A stretch of DNA of 64,000 nucleotides from Nostoc sp. ATCC 43529 (GCA_003326205.1 LWTK01000054.1:957-64956); one strand, 5' to 3'. Positions 1-8,015 are shown, counted from the stretch's first letter. Translations and numbers: made by a program. Notes: generated by a model not told the origin, from the sequence alone.

Positions 1-609
1 GTAAGCAGTGGCATCGTTAGGGTTGAGTTGAATTGCTTTTTCGTAGGCGGCAACAGCGGCATCTAATTTCTTCTGCTCTTTGAGAGCAATGCCGAGATTG
101 TTGTAAGCAGTGGCATAGTTAGGGTTGAGTTGAATTGCTTTTTGGAAGGCGGCAACAGCGGCATCTAATTTCTTCTGGTCGCTGAGGGCATTGCCGAGAT
201 TGTTGTAAGCAGTGGCATCGTTAGGGTTGAGTTGAATTGCTTTTTCGTAGGCGGCAACAGCGGCATCTAATTTCTTCTGTCTATTAAAAATGTAGCCAAG
301 AAGATTGTGAGTTTTGGCATCTTGTGAGTTAAGTTCAACAGATTTTTGACAAGCTGTTATTGCTTCATCAAGTTTGTTCTGGTAATCCAACACATCACAC
401 AACTTATAGTAAGCAGTGGCATTATTTGGTTCAATTTGAATAATCCGGCGATATATTGCCTCTGATTGTGAGTATTTACCTGCTTCTTGGGCAGCGTTGC
501 CTTGTTGAAATAGCTGTTCAATATTGTTTTGAGCAACTACAAGCTGGGGTGTGGTCGCCAAAGATAAAGTTAAAAATAAAGTAGTGAATATACGGTTGTG
601 CATAATCAT
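1..609 (-). CDS. TPR-repeat protein with signal peptide, 3' end outside window
   Basis: About 200 residues are visible; the gene runs off the left edge. It starts at ATG 609, or at the in-frame ATG 603 (MIMHNR). A hydrophobic N-terminus with an Ala-x-Ala-like end (LVVAQ) reads as a signal peptide. Tandem 34-residue tetratricopeptide repeats follow; the later ones are almost identical, built around [19 protein letters not shown] and AYNNLG. TPRs are protein-protein docking scaffolds, so a periplasmic or membrane-associated adaptor role is inferred and no partner is visible. The near-identity of the last repeats at DNA level indicates recent repeat expansion. Confidence 0.85.
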   Translation of the reverse strand, partial: MIMHNRIFTTLFLTLSLATTPQLVVAQNNIEQLFQQGNAAQEAGKYSQSEAIYRRIIQIEPNNATAYYKLCDVLDYQNKLDEAITACQKSVELNSQDAKTHNLLGYIFNRQKKLDAAVAAYEKAIQLNPNDATAYNNLGNALSDQKKLDAAVAAFQKAIQLNPNYATAYNNLGIALKEQKKLDAAVAAYEKAIQLNPNDATAY

Positions 610-678
610 ACTACAAGTCTCTCAGATTTTATCAGGAGTTTCACGAAAATCGCTAAAAACCGCATGAATACTTAATAA

Positions 679-1071
679 ATACTCGTGAATGAGTCTTTGA
701 TACTCGCTGACGAGTCTTTAATACTCGTGAACGAGTCTTTGATACTCGCCGACGAGTCTTTAATACTCGTGAATGAGTCTTTAATACTCGCCGACGAGTG
801 TTTGATACTCGTGAATGAGTCTTTGATACTCGCTGACGAGTCTTTAATACTCGTGAACGAGTCTTTGATACTCGCCGACGAGTCTTTGATACTCGTGAAT
901 GAGTCTTTAATACTCGCCGACGAGTCTTTGATACTCGTGAATGAAACTCAGAGGTTCGTCGATGAATATCTAAGCTTCATCAATGAATATCTGAGCTTTA
1001 TCGATGAATATTTGAGGTTTGGCGATGAATATCTGAGGTTCGCCAACGAGTCTTTGATATTCGTTGACGGT
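679..1071. repeat. Tandem array of about 18 units of 21 bp
   Basis: A 21-bp unit repeats head to tail. In the first twelve units it alternates between two forms (ACTCGTGAA.. and ACTCGCTGA/ACTCGCCGA..), giving a 42-bp super-period, and each unit holds a short inverted repeat ACTCG-n4-CGAGT. The last six units (from about 945) are diverged, with GATGAATATCTGAGG-like cores. There are no unique spacers, so it is not CRISPR. Confidence 0.9.
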
Positions 1072-1083
1072 GTTTGCAGTTGA
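685..1083 (+). CDS. Possible heptapeptide-repeat protein, 132 aa
   Basis: An open frame crosses the whole 21-bp array from GTG 685. It encodes 18 heptads of the form (N/D)ES/YL-x-(L/F)-(V/A/I), for example NESLILA and DESLILV, then DEYLSFI and DEYLRFA. In the diverged units Glu and Leu stay fixed while third codon positions change (gaa/gag, cta/ctg/ttg, ttc/ttt), which favours coding. Against it: no ATG start, no clear ribosome binding site, and any 21-bp repeat without a stop stays open. No family is recognised. The regular Leu/Ile spacing could form an amphipathic helix or coiled coil, but that is inference. Confidence 0.35.
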   Translation: MNESLILADESLILVNESLILADESLILVNESLILADECLILVNESLILADESLILVNESLILADESLILVNESLILADESLILVNETQRFVDEYLSFINEYLSFIDEYLRFGDEYLRFANESLIFVDGVCS

Positions 1084-1121
1084 GCCAGTAGGCTGGAATA
1101 GCACTTACTTAACCCAGATTT

Positions 1122-1154
1122 AGATCCCCGACTTCTTGAAGAAGTCGGGGATCT
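1122..1154. repeat. Perfect 33-bp palindrome
   Basis: Two 16-base arms (AGATCCCCGACTTCTT and its complement) flank one central base. A related but shorter CCCCGA/TCGGGG hairpin acts as a terminator-like structure at 3838-3869. It would form a very stable hairpin in RNA from either strand. Confidence 0.85.
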
Positions 1155-1191
1155 GGGCAGCAACTAAGCTTTAAGTAAGTGCCATTCGCCA

Positions 1192-1273
1192 GTAGGGTGC
1201 GTTATGGACTATCGTCCATAACGCACCGCAAATCTGTGGCGGTGCGTTACGCTGGCGCGATAACACACCCTAC
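1192..1273. repeat. GTGCGTTA dispersed repeat, copy 1
   Basis: The element begins TAGGGTGCGTTATGGAC and ends CACACCCTAC, with nested inverted repeats (GTTATGGAC/GTCCATAAC and ACCGC/GCGGT). The same layout recurs at 18182-18262 upstream of flv4 and, shortened, at 21643-21676 near argJ. It encodes no protein. Confidence 0.8.
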
Positions 1274-1467
1274 AAAACTTAACTCTAAATTATGCCGCGA
1301 TCGCTCCGTCACGTAGATTAATATCTAAGTTGGATTAGATTTAGCATTTTGCGATGACTTTCAAAGTTGACTCATCGATAGAAACTGGTAAACGTTCACT
1401 TCAAGTGTGCGATCGTAGAAATTAGCTCTGTCTTTTGCTGTATGGCAGTGAATCGCATACACCAATT

Positions 1468-1707
1468 ATGAATGTACAACTTGTTAATTCTCTTGTAGAA
1501 GTAGTACTAAACCTCTCTCCCGAAGAACAAAAACTCTTTCAAGAAAAGCTTAGTAACAAGCATTTAACGTTACTAACTAGTAAACCTCAAACATCATCAG
1601 AGAGATTATTACTTTGGCAGGAGTGGATAGATACAGCACCAAAAAGCTATGCCAATCTTAATGATGAAGCTTTGCATCGAGAAAATATCTACGATGATGA
1701 AGTATGA
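1468..1707 (+). CDS. Small antitoxin-like protein, 79 aa
   Basis: The start is placed at ATG 1468 (MNVQLVNSLVEVVLNLSPEEQ), because the upstream extension has no ribosome site. The protein is short and acidic at the C-terminus (ENIYDDEV), with a predicted amphipathic helix near the start (LSPEEQKLFQEKL). That is the general build of cyanobacterial addiction-module antitoxins that precede a PIN toxin. Its stop overlaps a downstream ATG (ATGA at 1704), the usual translational coupling of an antitoxin to its toxin, but the following frame is not a toxin and runs into a repeat element. Family membership is not certain. Confidence 0.6.
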   Translation: MNVQLVNSLVEVVLNLSPEEQKLFQEKLSNKHLTLLTSKPQTSSERLLLWQEWIDTAPKSYANLNDEALHRENIYDDEV

Positions 1708-1904
1708 CCAATTATTTAAAAGTCTCAAAAGTTGTAAAAAAGCTCTCTCCTCACATCTTGCACCTAGCCCTAGCGATTAGAAATCGCGGCTATACAAACA
1801 AAGTCCGCCTGCCTTGTCCTAAGTTCAAATCAAGTTTTTTAACCCGCGTAGGTGGGTTTTGCCTGTGTAGCCGCGACTTCCAGTCGCAGGCGTGCAATAT
1901 ATGA
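1704..1904 (+). pseudogene. Remnant of a coupled downstream gene cut by a repeat element
   Basis: An ATG overlaps the stop of the upstream antitoxin-like gene by 4 bases (ATGA) and opens with MTNYL, a common beginning for PIN-domain toxins. After this the frame has no toxin features, such as the acidic DTNIL motif. From 1773 it simply reads through a dispersed repeat. The likely history is deletion of the toxin and replacement by the element; this is inference from layout. Confidence 0.35.
1773..1887. mobile_element. MITE-like repeat, copy 1 (115 bp)
   Basis: Imperfect terminal inverted repeats of about 24 bp bound the element: GCGATTAGAAATCGCGGCTA at the left, and the complement of GCGACTGGAAGTCGCGGCTA at the right. 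The interior holds a second hairpin around CCCGCGTAGGTGGG. No reading frame of its own is present. A copy in the opposite orientation lies at 4547-4683. Confidence 0.7.
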
Positions 1905-1916
1905 GTCTCGGCATCT

Positions 1917-2540
1917 TTAACTACTTGGCAAACCTCCAGCTTGAAAAATCTGTTCGGCAGTTAAATTCAATTCTGGAAAAGTAGGCGAAACGATGGAATC
2001 AGTACCTCTAAATTGAGTAACTTGGTATTCACCATCGATTAATTGATAAATAGACATAGTAGGCTGTTTAGGGTTGCTAGTGAACTTTTTAGCACCTAAA
2101 CCAAGATAATCTACAACCCAATATTCAGGAATTCCAATCACTTCATATTTACCTTGTTTTGTGTAGTAGTCATCATCCCAATTAGTACTAACTACCTCAA
2201 CTACCAAGGGAATTGATGCCGCATAACATACAGTTGATTCTTTTTTCCATAGCGGCTCATTCACTAAATTAAGACGATTTAATATCAACACATCTGGCGA
2301 GTACGCAGATACCGAATTAGCAGGTTTTATCAGCGCGGTTTTAGGGATTGTATAAGGTAAATTTAATCGGTCAAATTCTACTGTTAGTTTTCTAGCTATA
2401 AAACCAACAACATCTTCATGGTCACCAGTTGGTTGGGGCATTTCAACAATTACACCATCATGTAATTCATATCTTCCGCCTTCAGGTCGCCAAGCTACAA
2501 AATCTTCAAAGCTTACTAGTTTGGGTATTGCTTGACTCAT
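1917..2540 (-). CDS. Uma2 family (DUF820) putative endonuclease, 207 aa
   Basis: The protein has the restriction-endonuclease-like fold signature common in cyanobacteria. The N-terminal RYELHDGVIVEMPQPTGDHE segment supplies the conserved E and H. SPDVLILNR (around residue 80) supplies the catalytic Asp, and PLVVEVVS plus KQGKYEVIGIPEYWVVD (around residues 110-145) the E...K and the IPEYWVVD signature. Length is normal for the family. The biological role of Uma2 proteins is not established; nuclease activity is inferred from fold. It sits between the MITE-like element and another nuclease-fold gene on the same strand. Confidence 0.85.
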   Translation of the reverse strand: MSQAIPKLVSFEDFVAWRPEGGRYELHDGVIVEMPQPTGDHEDVVGFIARKLTVEFDRLNLPYTIPKTALIKPANSVSAYSPDVLILNRLNLVNEPLWKKESTVCYAASIPLVVEVVSTNWDDDYYTKQGKYEVIGIPEYWVVDYLGLGAKKFTSNPKQPTMSIYQLIDGEYQVTQFRGTDSIVSPTFPELNLTAEQIFQAGGLPSS

Positions 2541-2598
2541 AAATTTTATATCTGGTTGATTCTCACCGTTAATTTACCGAACTCCAGTATCAATGCTT

Positions 2599-3234
2599 TT
2601 AAAGTTGACAAATTGCTTTTAAAATTTGTAGTAACTGATTTGAACGCTCTCTTTCCATTAAATTTAATTCTGGTAACATATAATAAATAGGGGGATTTCC
2701 TTGTTCGATATAGACAAACTGATAACTTCTACCATTAGTCGTTAATCCCCAAACTGATTTTTGATTCTCTAAATTTTTATAAGCATAAGTAAGTAACTGA
2801 GGCAAACCTGTTGATATATCAATTTGACTATTTTTCGATTCAATCAACAGTACCCAAAAATATGTTTGAGCTTTTGTATGTTTCGCTTTACTAATAGCTA
2901 AAATATCAAATCTGCCTTTAATTTTTATATCTTCATCCTCAACTTCAATATCAGCAATATTTTCCTCTAAAAGAATCTCGATAGGATAGCGATAAAAACC
3001 AGCTAATCTTAATAAAGGTGCAACTGCAAGAAACTTTACCTGACCTTCAGAAACTTTACCTATTGTCAGGTATCTATCAAAGTCTTGCTGAATTTGTTTG
3101 AGTTCCTGCTGCTCTGCTTCCGTAAGAGGTTCCAGGGATAAGTATTTAGAAAATGAGTCATTGTACTGTCTTTGAAAGCCAAACAGACGATGAACTTCTT
3201 CTAAGGATAAATTACGAGCGTTGAGAATTGTCAT
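2599..3234 (-). CDS. PD-(D/E)xK nuclease-fold protein, 211 aa
   Basis: No named gene is recognised. The middle of the protein has GRFDILAISK and, about 20 residues later, FWVLLIESKNSQID, matching the D...ExK core of PD-(D/E)xK nucleases such as the HsdR N-terminal domain. The N-terminal 70 residues are helical and charged (PLTEAEQQELKQIQQDFD). There is no helicase domain and no methylase partner nearby, so it is a stand-alone, restriction-related or accessory protein. It is on the same strand as the Uma2-like gene, 58 bp upstream of it. The start is ATG 3234. Confidence 0.6.
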   Translation of the reverse strand: MTILNARNLSLEEVHRLFGFQRQYNDSFSKYLSLEPLTEAEQQELKQIQQDFDRYLTIGKVSEGQVKFLAVAPLLRLAGFYRYPIEILLEENIADIEVEDEDIKIKGRFDILAISKAKHTKAQTYFWVLLIESKNSQIDISTGLPQLLTYAYKNLENQKSVWGLTTNGRSYQFVYIEQGNPPIYYMLPELNLMERERSNQLLQILKAICQL

Positions 3235-3544
3235 ATATTTTTGATTAATTCAGGCTTAAATCAATCCAAATTCTCTATATAAAACCTATCTTAACTTCTT
3301 ACTGATTAAGTCAAATGGCATTTTAATAAAGTAGTTACGGCTTTTGCTGATTGAATTTAATTAAAACATCAAGTTGAGATAAAATTCTTCAAAAAATTGC
3401 TAATAAATGCTGATTTTTTTTCATAAAATTACTTTACAAGTATAAAATTATACTTTAATATGAGGATAAGAAAGGCGATCGCCCTCCGCCAAGAGCTTGC
3501 GATCGCCTTTCCCTAAACCCTCATTTTGAGAGATAATTAACATC
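3235..3544. other. AT-rich intergenic region with a HIP1 hairpin
   Basis: There is no gene. A perfect 12-bp inverted repeat (AAAGGCGATCGC/GCGATCGCCTTT, 3471-3510) places two HIP1 octamers in opposite arms of one hairpin, just before the next gene. The rest is AT-rich and may hold divergent promoters, but no clear -35/-10 pair could be assigned. Confidence 0.6.
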
Positions 3545-3829
3545 ATGGCACAAGAAGAAGAGTTCGTACAAGAGCGATCGCAACTGCAACAATACTTGGA
3601 TAGCGAAAGCTTAAATATACCAGCCTTAAATCAACCTTCTGCTAATCCATTACCCAAAAGAGAACCGATTAAACATGTATTGACAGGTTCTTCAAAAGCA
3701 GTTACTAGCACAATTCATTATCTGCAAGTCATTGGCTACGCTAGTGTTGGCGACTGGAGTCTATTAGTACCAACTGGCAATGCTGACGAAGTGATGAGTA
3801 TTTTAATTCGTCAGATTTTAATGCAATAA
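3545..3829 (+). CDS. Hypothetical protein, 94 aa
   Basis: The family is not recognised. The start is ATG 3545 (MAQEEEFVQERSQLQQYL). The N-terminal third is acidic and glutamine-rich and is followed by a Pro-rich linker (NQPSANPLPKREP). The C-terminal half is a compact alpha/beta-like segment (HYLQVIGYASVGDWSLLVP). A strong hairpin directly follows the stop, so it is probably a single-gene transcript. Codon use and HIP1 content match the neighbours. Confidence 0.65.
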   Translation: MAQEEEFVQERSQLQQYLDSESLNIPALNQPSANPLPKREPIKHVLTGSSKAVTSTIHYLQVIGYASVGDWSLLVPTGNADEVMSILIRQILMQ

Positions 3830-3837
3830 GCACAAAA

Positions 3838-3869
3838 GAACCCCGACTTTTTTAAAAAAATCGGGGTTC
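3838..3869 (+). terminator. Hairpin after the 94-aa gene
   Basis: A perfect stem of GAACCCCGA with TCGGGGTTC closes over an A/T-rich loop and is followed by a T-containing tract (TTATTTTG). It lies 9 bases after the stop at 3829. It fits a rho-independent terminator. Confidence 0.7.
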
Positions 3870-3951
3870 TTATTTTGTGGCGATCGCTATAATAACCAGA
3901 TAGACGTGATTCTAGTGAATGTCAAAACACTGCTTTCAAAAAAGGTGAAAT

Positions 3952-4191
3952 ATGAAAAACAACAGTAAGCAAGCTTATAATTATACCGTTCTTCTAGAAA
4001 AAGAACAAGATGGTGGTTACCACGCTTTTTGTCCTATTCTCAAAGGGTGTCATTCTCAAGGCGATACTATTGAAGAAGCTATTGAGAATATTACAGAAGC
4101 TATTGAATTATATCTTGAAAGTTTAATGGCTGATAATCAACCTATTCCTAAAGAAGATTTAATTGTTAAGCCATTAAGTATTTTAATATGA
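3952..4191 (+). CDS. hicB: HicB family antitoxin, 79 aa
   Basis: This is the antitoxin half of a type II HicAB module. The partial RNase-H-like fold is visible as YTVLLEKEQDGGYHAFCPIL, then GCHSQGDTIEEAIENITEAI, the standard HicB strand-helix pattern. No C-terminal DNA-binding domain is present, so it is the short form. An AAGGTG ribosome site precedes ATG 3952. The stop overlaps the hicA start (ATGA), so the two are translationally coupled. The gene order is antitoxin first, the reverse of the E. coli order but common in cyanobacteria. Confidence 0.9.
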   Translation: MKNNSKQAYNYTVLLEKEQDGGYHAFCPILKGCHSQGDTIEEAIENITEAIELYLESLMADNQPIPKEDLIVKPLSILI

Positions 4192-4421
4192 GTACTTTTC
4201 CTAGTGTCAAAGCTAAAGATTTTGTTAAAGTTATTGAAAAATTAGGTTTTTATCTCGATCGTCAAAAGGGTAGTCATGCCATTTATAAGAATGTTCGCGG
4301 TATTAGAGTTGTCGTTCCAATTCATTCTGGGAAAGACATAAAACAAGGTACTTTGATGGGAATGATTCAAGATATTGGCATTGATAAAGAAACATTCTTC
4401 GAGTTATTACTACAAAAATAA
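4188..4421 (+). CDS. hicA: HicA family toxin (mRNA interferase), 77 aa
   Basis: HicA toxins have a small dsRNA-binding-like fold and cleave mRNA. The sequence has the typical start VKAKDFVKVIEKLGF, the catalytic-His motif GSHAIY (His30), and the later IPIHSGKDI-type strand (VVPIHSGKDIKQGTL). Length is normal and all key residues are intact, so the toxin should be active and held in check by HicB. It overlaps hicB by 4 bases and ends before a region filled with dispersed repeats. Confidence 0.92.
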   Translation: MSTFPSVKAKDFVKVIEKLGFYLDRQKGSHAIYKNVRGIRVVVPIHSGKDIKQGTLMGMIQDIGIDKETFFELLLQK

Positions 4422-4736
4422 TATATAAAAGGCAACTCAATCAATTAAAAGCCAAATTGGGATGCTCCCCTTCACTTCCTTTATTCAAGTGCGTTAGCCT
4501 ACGGCATAAGAGGTTGTTTGAAAAGTCTAATTTATTACTTGCCTCGGCGATTAGAAATCGCGGCTACACAGGCAAAACCCACCTCCGTGGGTTTCAAAAG
4601 CTTGATTTTACGTTAGGACAAGGGAGGTGGACTTCTCTGCGAGACGCTATGCGAACCTTTGTGTAGTAGCGAATTATATTCGCCCAATACTTTTCAAACA
4701 TCCTCTAACACACCCTACTGAAAATTATTAAGTATC
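4422..4736. other. Repeat-filled intergenic region
   Basis: No supported gene is present; a 69-codon open frame here only reads through the repeat. The stretch holds the second MITE-like element (4547-4683) with an inserted GAGACGCTATGCG-type short repeat near its right end. Confidence 0.6.
4547..4683. mobile_element. MITE-like repeat, copy 2 (inverted relative to copy 1)
   Basis: Read on the plus strand it matches the reverse complement of 1773-1887. It starts at GCGATTAGAAATCGCGGCTA, continues ACACAGGCAAAACCCACCT, then CTTGATTT and TTAGGACAAGG, and ends in a diverged terminal repeat. About 24 bp around CTCTGCGAGACGCTATGCG are extra and look like a second small repeat inserted in it. Confidence 0.65.
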
Positions 4737-6269
4737 CTATTTATTCTGGCGTTTAACGGGATTCATCCAAGCTTCTAATTGGCTAAATGCTTGGGAAGAA
4801 AGTAACGTCAAACATAAATAAACCACCGCTACACCTGCGTAAATTTCAAAGGCGCGATAGTTATCAGCAACAATTAGCTGTCCTTTGCGGAACAATTCTT
4901 CAAAACCAATTACTGCAACTAAACTTGTATCTTTCAACAAACTGATAAATTCATTACCCAAGGGTGGAATCATCCGCCGGAAAGCTTGGGGAAAAATCAC
5001 ATACCTCATGGTTTGGACGGGACTCAAACCTAGCGATCGTGCTGCTTCACTTTGTCCTACTTCAATAGATTGAATCCCAGCACGGACAACTTCTGCAATA
5101 TAAGCAGCACTATTTAAACTTAAAGCAATAACTCCAGCCACTAAGCGATCGAAAGTAAATGTTGAACCAAGTTGTTGCAAAATTGCAGGTAACCCAAAGT
5201 AAATCATAAAAATTTGCACTAGCAAAGGCGTTCCCCGGAAAAAATCTACATAAGCCCTCGCTAGCCAACGCAAAGGTGCAATGTGAGAAAGGCGAATAAT
5301 TCCAATTAAAGAACCGCCAATTAAACCAAACACTACAGAAAGTACCGTCAATTGCAAGGTTACCAAAGCTCCCTGTAATAAAGTCGGAACAGCCTGTAAA
5401 ATCACATTAATTGACGTAAATATTCCTGGAACATCTGCGCTAGTTTGATTTTCAAACGGTGATGTAACTGGTAATGATGACGGTGGTTCGGCTTTAAACC
5501 ATTTTTCGTAAATTTGCGAATAAGTGCCATTTTTAAAAACATTATCCAAACCTTCATTTATTAATGCCAAATTTGACGAATTTTTAGCAGTAGCAATTCC
5601 ATAAAACTCTTCTGTTAGCAATTGTTCTACAACTTTAATTCCCTTGAGATTGCCTGTGTTGATAGCATATAAAGTTACAGGCGCGTCATTAATTACCGCA
5701 TCGACATTACCATTGAGTAATTCTTGTAAAGCTAAAGGTGCTGAATCAAAACTGCGAATTTGCACCCCAGGAATACTCTTAGCTTTGGCTGCGCCAGTTG
5801 TGCCAATTTGTACGGCGATTTTTTTATTTTTGAGACTGTCAAAGCCAGTAATATTTTGATTGTCGGCGCGAATGGCGTAGGCGTAGCCCGTCGTAGACAT
5901 CGCTAACCCGGCTTTAAAATAAGGACGAGAAAAAGAAATCGTCTTCGCCCTCTCCTCTGTAATCGTAATGGAACTAATGGCTGCATCTACCGTTTTTCCT
6001 TGCAGTGCTGGGATAATGCCATCAAAAGGCAGACTTTGAAAATTTACTTTAAAGTTAGCAGCAGTACCAACAGCATTCATCAAATCAATAGAAAAACCTT
6101 GCAACTCACCACCTTGTCCTTGAAACTCAAAAGGTGGAAACGCCGGTTCAGTAGCAACTCGCAGAGTCTTCCCCTGTTGTGAATTTCCACCACAGCTAGC
6201 CAATAACAAACAACTAAAACTTATAACTATACATAAGCGCAACCAACGCAGAAAACCAAATTTAGCCAT
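4737..6269 (-). CDS. bgtB: Amino-acid ABC transporter, fused binding-protein/permease (BgtB-like), 510 aa
   Basis: Two modules are fused. Residues 1-26 form a lipoprotein-type signal (LLLASCGG, Cys26). About 33-265 is a family 3 solute-binding domain (LRVATEPAFPPFEFQG, GFSIDLMNAVG). About 285-505 is a HisM/GlnP-type permease with several membrane helices and the EAA loop (EAARSLGLSPVQTMRYVIFPQA). In Anabaena such fusions include BgtB, the basic amino-acid/Gln permease working with an ATPase encoded elsewhere. No ATPase gene is adjacent here. Substrate specificity cannot be read from sequence, so the symbol is provisional. The start is ATG 6269. Confidence 0.85.
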   Translation of the reverse strand: MAKFGFLRWLRLCIVISFSCLLLASCGGNSQQGKTLRVATEPAFPPFEFQGQGGELQGFSIDLMNAVGTAANFKVNFQSLPFDGIIPALQGKTVDAAISSITITEERAKTISFSRPYFKAGLAMSTTGYAYAIRADNQNITGFDSLKNKKIAVQIGTTGAAKAKSIPGVQIRSFDSAPLALQELLNGNVDAVINDAPVTLYAINTGNLKGIKVVEQLLTEEFYGIATAKNSSNLALINEGLDNVFKNGTYSQIYEKWFKAEPPSSLPVTSPFENQTSADVPGIFTSINVILQAVPTLLQGALVTLQLTVLSVVFGLIGGSLIGIIRLSHIAPLRWLARAYVDFFRGTPLLVQIFMIYFGLPAILQQLGSTFTFDRLVAGVIALSLNSAAYIAEVVRAGIQSIEVGQSEAARSLGLSPVQTMRYVIFPQAFRRMIPPLGNEFISLLKDTSLVAVIGFEELFRKGQLIVADNYRAFEIYAGVAVVYLCLTLLSSQAFSQLEAWMNPVKRQNK

Positions 6270-6323
6270 ATTGTTTTCTCTCCCCCTCTGCGCTCTCTGC
6301 GCCTCTGCGGTTAGTTAAAAACC

Positions 6324-6524
6324 TTAAAGATATTCACGCAAGAAGTCAAACGGGTCATCTTCCCAACAAGGTTCAGGTATTAACCAAAACAAATTAGTGT
6401 GGATGTCAGCTTCAATTTCATCACCATCATCTCTGTCAAATAGTTCTCTTAAAGCTATCCAGTCACGGTCTCTCAGTGATGGTAACGATGGGGTATATAC
6501 ATGAAGATTAGTTGGGTAATTCAC
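6324..6524 (-). CDS. Small acidic hypothetical protein, 66 aa
   Basis: The only start is GTG 6524. The product is unusually acidic and Trp/Pro-rich (RDRDWIALRELFDRDDGDE, ending PCWEDDPFDFLREYL). No family is recognised. The amino-acid composition is not that of a random frame and it lies on the same strand as its neighbours, which supports a real gene, but there is no clear ribosome site. Confidence 0.4.
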   Translation of the reverse strand: MNYPTNLHVYTPSLPSLRDRDWIALRELFDRDDGDEIEADIHTNLFWLIPEPCWEDDPFDFLREYL

Positions 6525-6706
6525 GCGCGAAATTCTAATTTAGTGATGCAAAATGTTGAGTTAATAGTTTGTAAATAATTAGATCTAACTTTGATAACCC
6601 TAGTTCAATAGCTAGTTTGATACTATGAACGATAGATGACTCTTATGAGTGTGTCACAATTTAAATCAGACTGGTATAGTATTTATTACATAATTGCCAG
6701 CTTAAT

Positions 6707-7399
6707 TTATTCACACTCAAAAAAGCCTTCAGGCTGTGATTCTACTACTTCTACTCCAAACACTTCTGCAAAGCACTGCGCTACATAAAAACGCACTTCT
6801 TCGCAGCTAATATTTGGAATCCATTCGGCTAAACTGCCTACAGGTTTATCGGAGATGCCACAGGGTACAATACGCTCAAAGCCTGTCATGTCTGGACAAA
6901 CATTTAATGCAAAGCCGTGCATGGTAATCCAACGGCTGACTTTAATGCCAATAGCGGCCACTTTTCGTCCTTGTAACCAAACGCCAGTAAAAGCCGGAAT
7001 TCTTTCTCCCTGCAATTTATAAACTGCTAATACGCGAATCAACACTTCTTCAAGTTGGCGTAAGTACCAGTGCAAGTCTTTTTGATAACGTTGCAGATTT
7101 AAAATCGGATACCCCACCAGTTGGCCGGGACAATGGTAAGTAACTTCGCCACCGCGTTCAATTCGATGCACATCATACTCAGTTTTGTCAATATCAAATT
7201 TGAGAAAATCTGAGTTGGCTCCTTGTCCCAAAGTATAGACGGGTGGATGTTCGAGGAGAATTAACACGTCATCTAAATTGGGGTCGTGGATGCGTTGAGT
7301 AAGGAGCGATCGCTGCCATCCATGAGCGTCTAAGTAAGGCATCAATCCTTGGTTATAGAGCAAACAACGGTTTTGGGGTAGCTTATTACTATGGATCAT
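6707..7399 (-). CDS. lipB: Octanoyltransferase LipB
   Basis: LipB transfers octanoyl from acyl carrier protein to lipoyl domains, the first step of lipoate synthesis. The family core is intact: [20 protein letters not shown], then [20 protein letters not shown] with the conserved Lys, and FERIVPCGI with the catalytic Cys in the expected place. The start is set at ATG 7399 ([12 protein letters not shown], 230 aa). A longer frame beginning at a TTG at 7438 has no ribosome site and lies outside the family's usual N-terminus. It is probably cytosolic and monocistronic. Confidence 0.95.
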   Translation of the reverse strand: MIHSNKLPQNRCLLYNQGLMPYLDAHGWQRSLLTQRIHDPNLDDVLILLEHPPVYTLGQGANSDFLKFDIDKTEYDVHRIERGGEVTYHCPGQLVGYPILNLQRYQKDLHWYLRQLEEVLIRVLAVYKLQGERIPAFTGVWLQGRKVAAIGIKVSRWITMHGFALNVCPDMTGFERIVPCGISDKPVGSLAEWIPNISCEEVRFYVAQCFAEVFGVEVVESQPEGFFECE

Positions 7400-8015
7400 G
7401 CCAAAAATCAACTGTGAAAAGAACGAAATATATTTCAAATTACAGGAATAGAATAAAAAAATGTCAAGCTTTGCAAAGGATTTTAAAGGAAAGTCAAGGG
7501 AACATGCATCTTAAAATACAAAGTGCTAGCTTGAATATATAACCTTAATAGGTGTTGGGAGGAATTCTCTACAATCAGCATCAGGCCAAGAGAATAGAAA
7601 TAATATATTGGCTGATGACTCTAATAACATTGTTTGCATTTCAAACAAAATCTACTTCCACCAAACTTGTGTTCTTTATCAACAGCAAGCAAACCTCAAC
7701 CGGACGCACAAGGAGCAACTATCAACAGTTCTGTAAGCCTTGCTTTAAAAGAAAAAGTAGTCACAACTGCTAGTGTTAAGATTTCTTCATCAAAGAGTTC
7801 TAAGGCTATATCCAATTGGATAGCAACGCAGAGATGAAGAGTAAAATCAAGGATATGCTTGGTAAAAACTCAGATACAACGAGTTTAGAGACAACACAGC
7901 AGCAGTAAATGAGAAAAGTTCACAATTTGTTTTGGCGGGAGTGATATACCTTACCGCAACTTCTTTTCATACAAAGCAAATTCACACATCAAAAATATTC
8001 AGCGGGAGAGTTTAC
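7400..8015. other. Leader region of lrtA with a possible decayed reading frame
   Basis: About 600 bp separate the divergent lipB and lrtA. Around 7680-7908 there are two protein-like stretches in different frames, LALKEKVVTTASVKISSSKS and then [18 protein letters not shown] ending at TAA 7906. This suggests a frameshifted small gene, or chance. lrtA genes are known for long regulated leaders, and part of this stretch probably serves that function. Confidence 0.4.

Larger units (their letters stand above)
1084..1467. other. Intergenic stretch with two dispersed repeats
   Basis: There is no convincing gene. It holds a perfect 33-bp palindrome (1122-1154, arm AGATCCCCGACTTCTT) and an 82-bp element with the GTGCGTTA/TAACGCAC motif (1192-1273). 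A second copy of the element lies at 18182-18262 and a shorter one at 21643-21676. Confidence 0.7.

Noticed and set aside
679-1071. CRISPR array
   Set aside because: The units are contiguous 21-bp repeats with no unique spacers and no cas genes nearby.
7401-7438. N-terminal extension of LipB to a TTG at 7438
   Set aside because: There is no ribosome site and the hydrophobic extension is foreign to the family; ATG 7399 fits.
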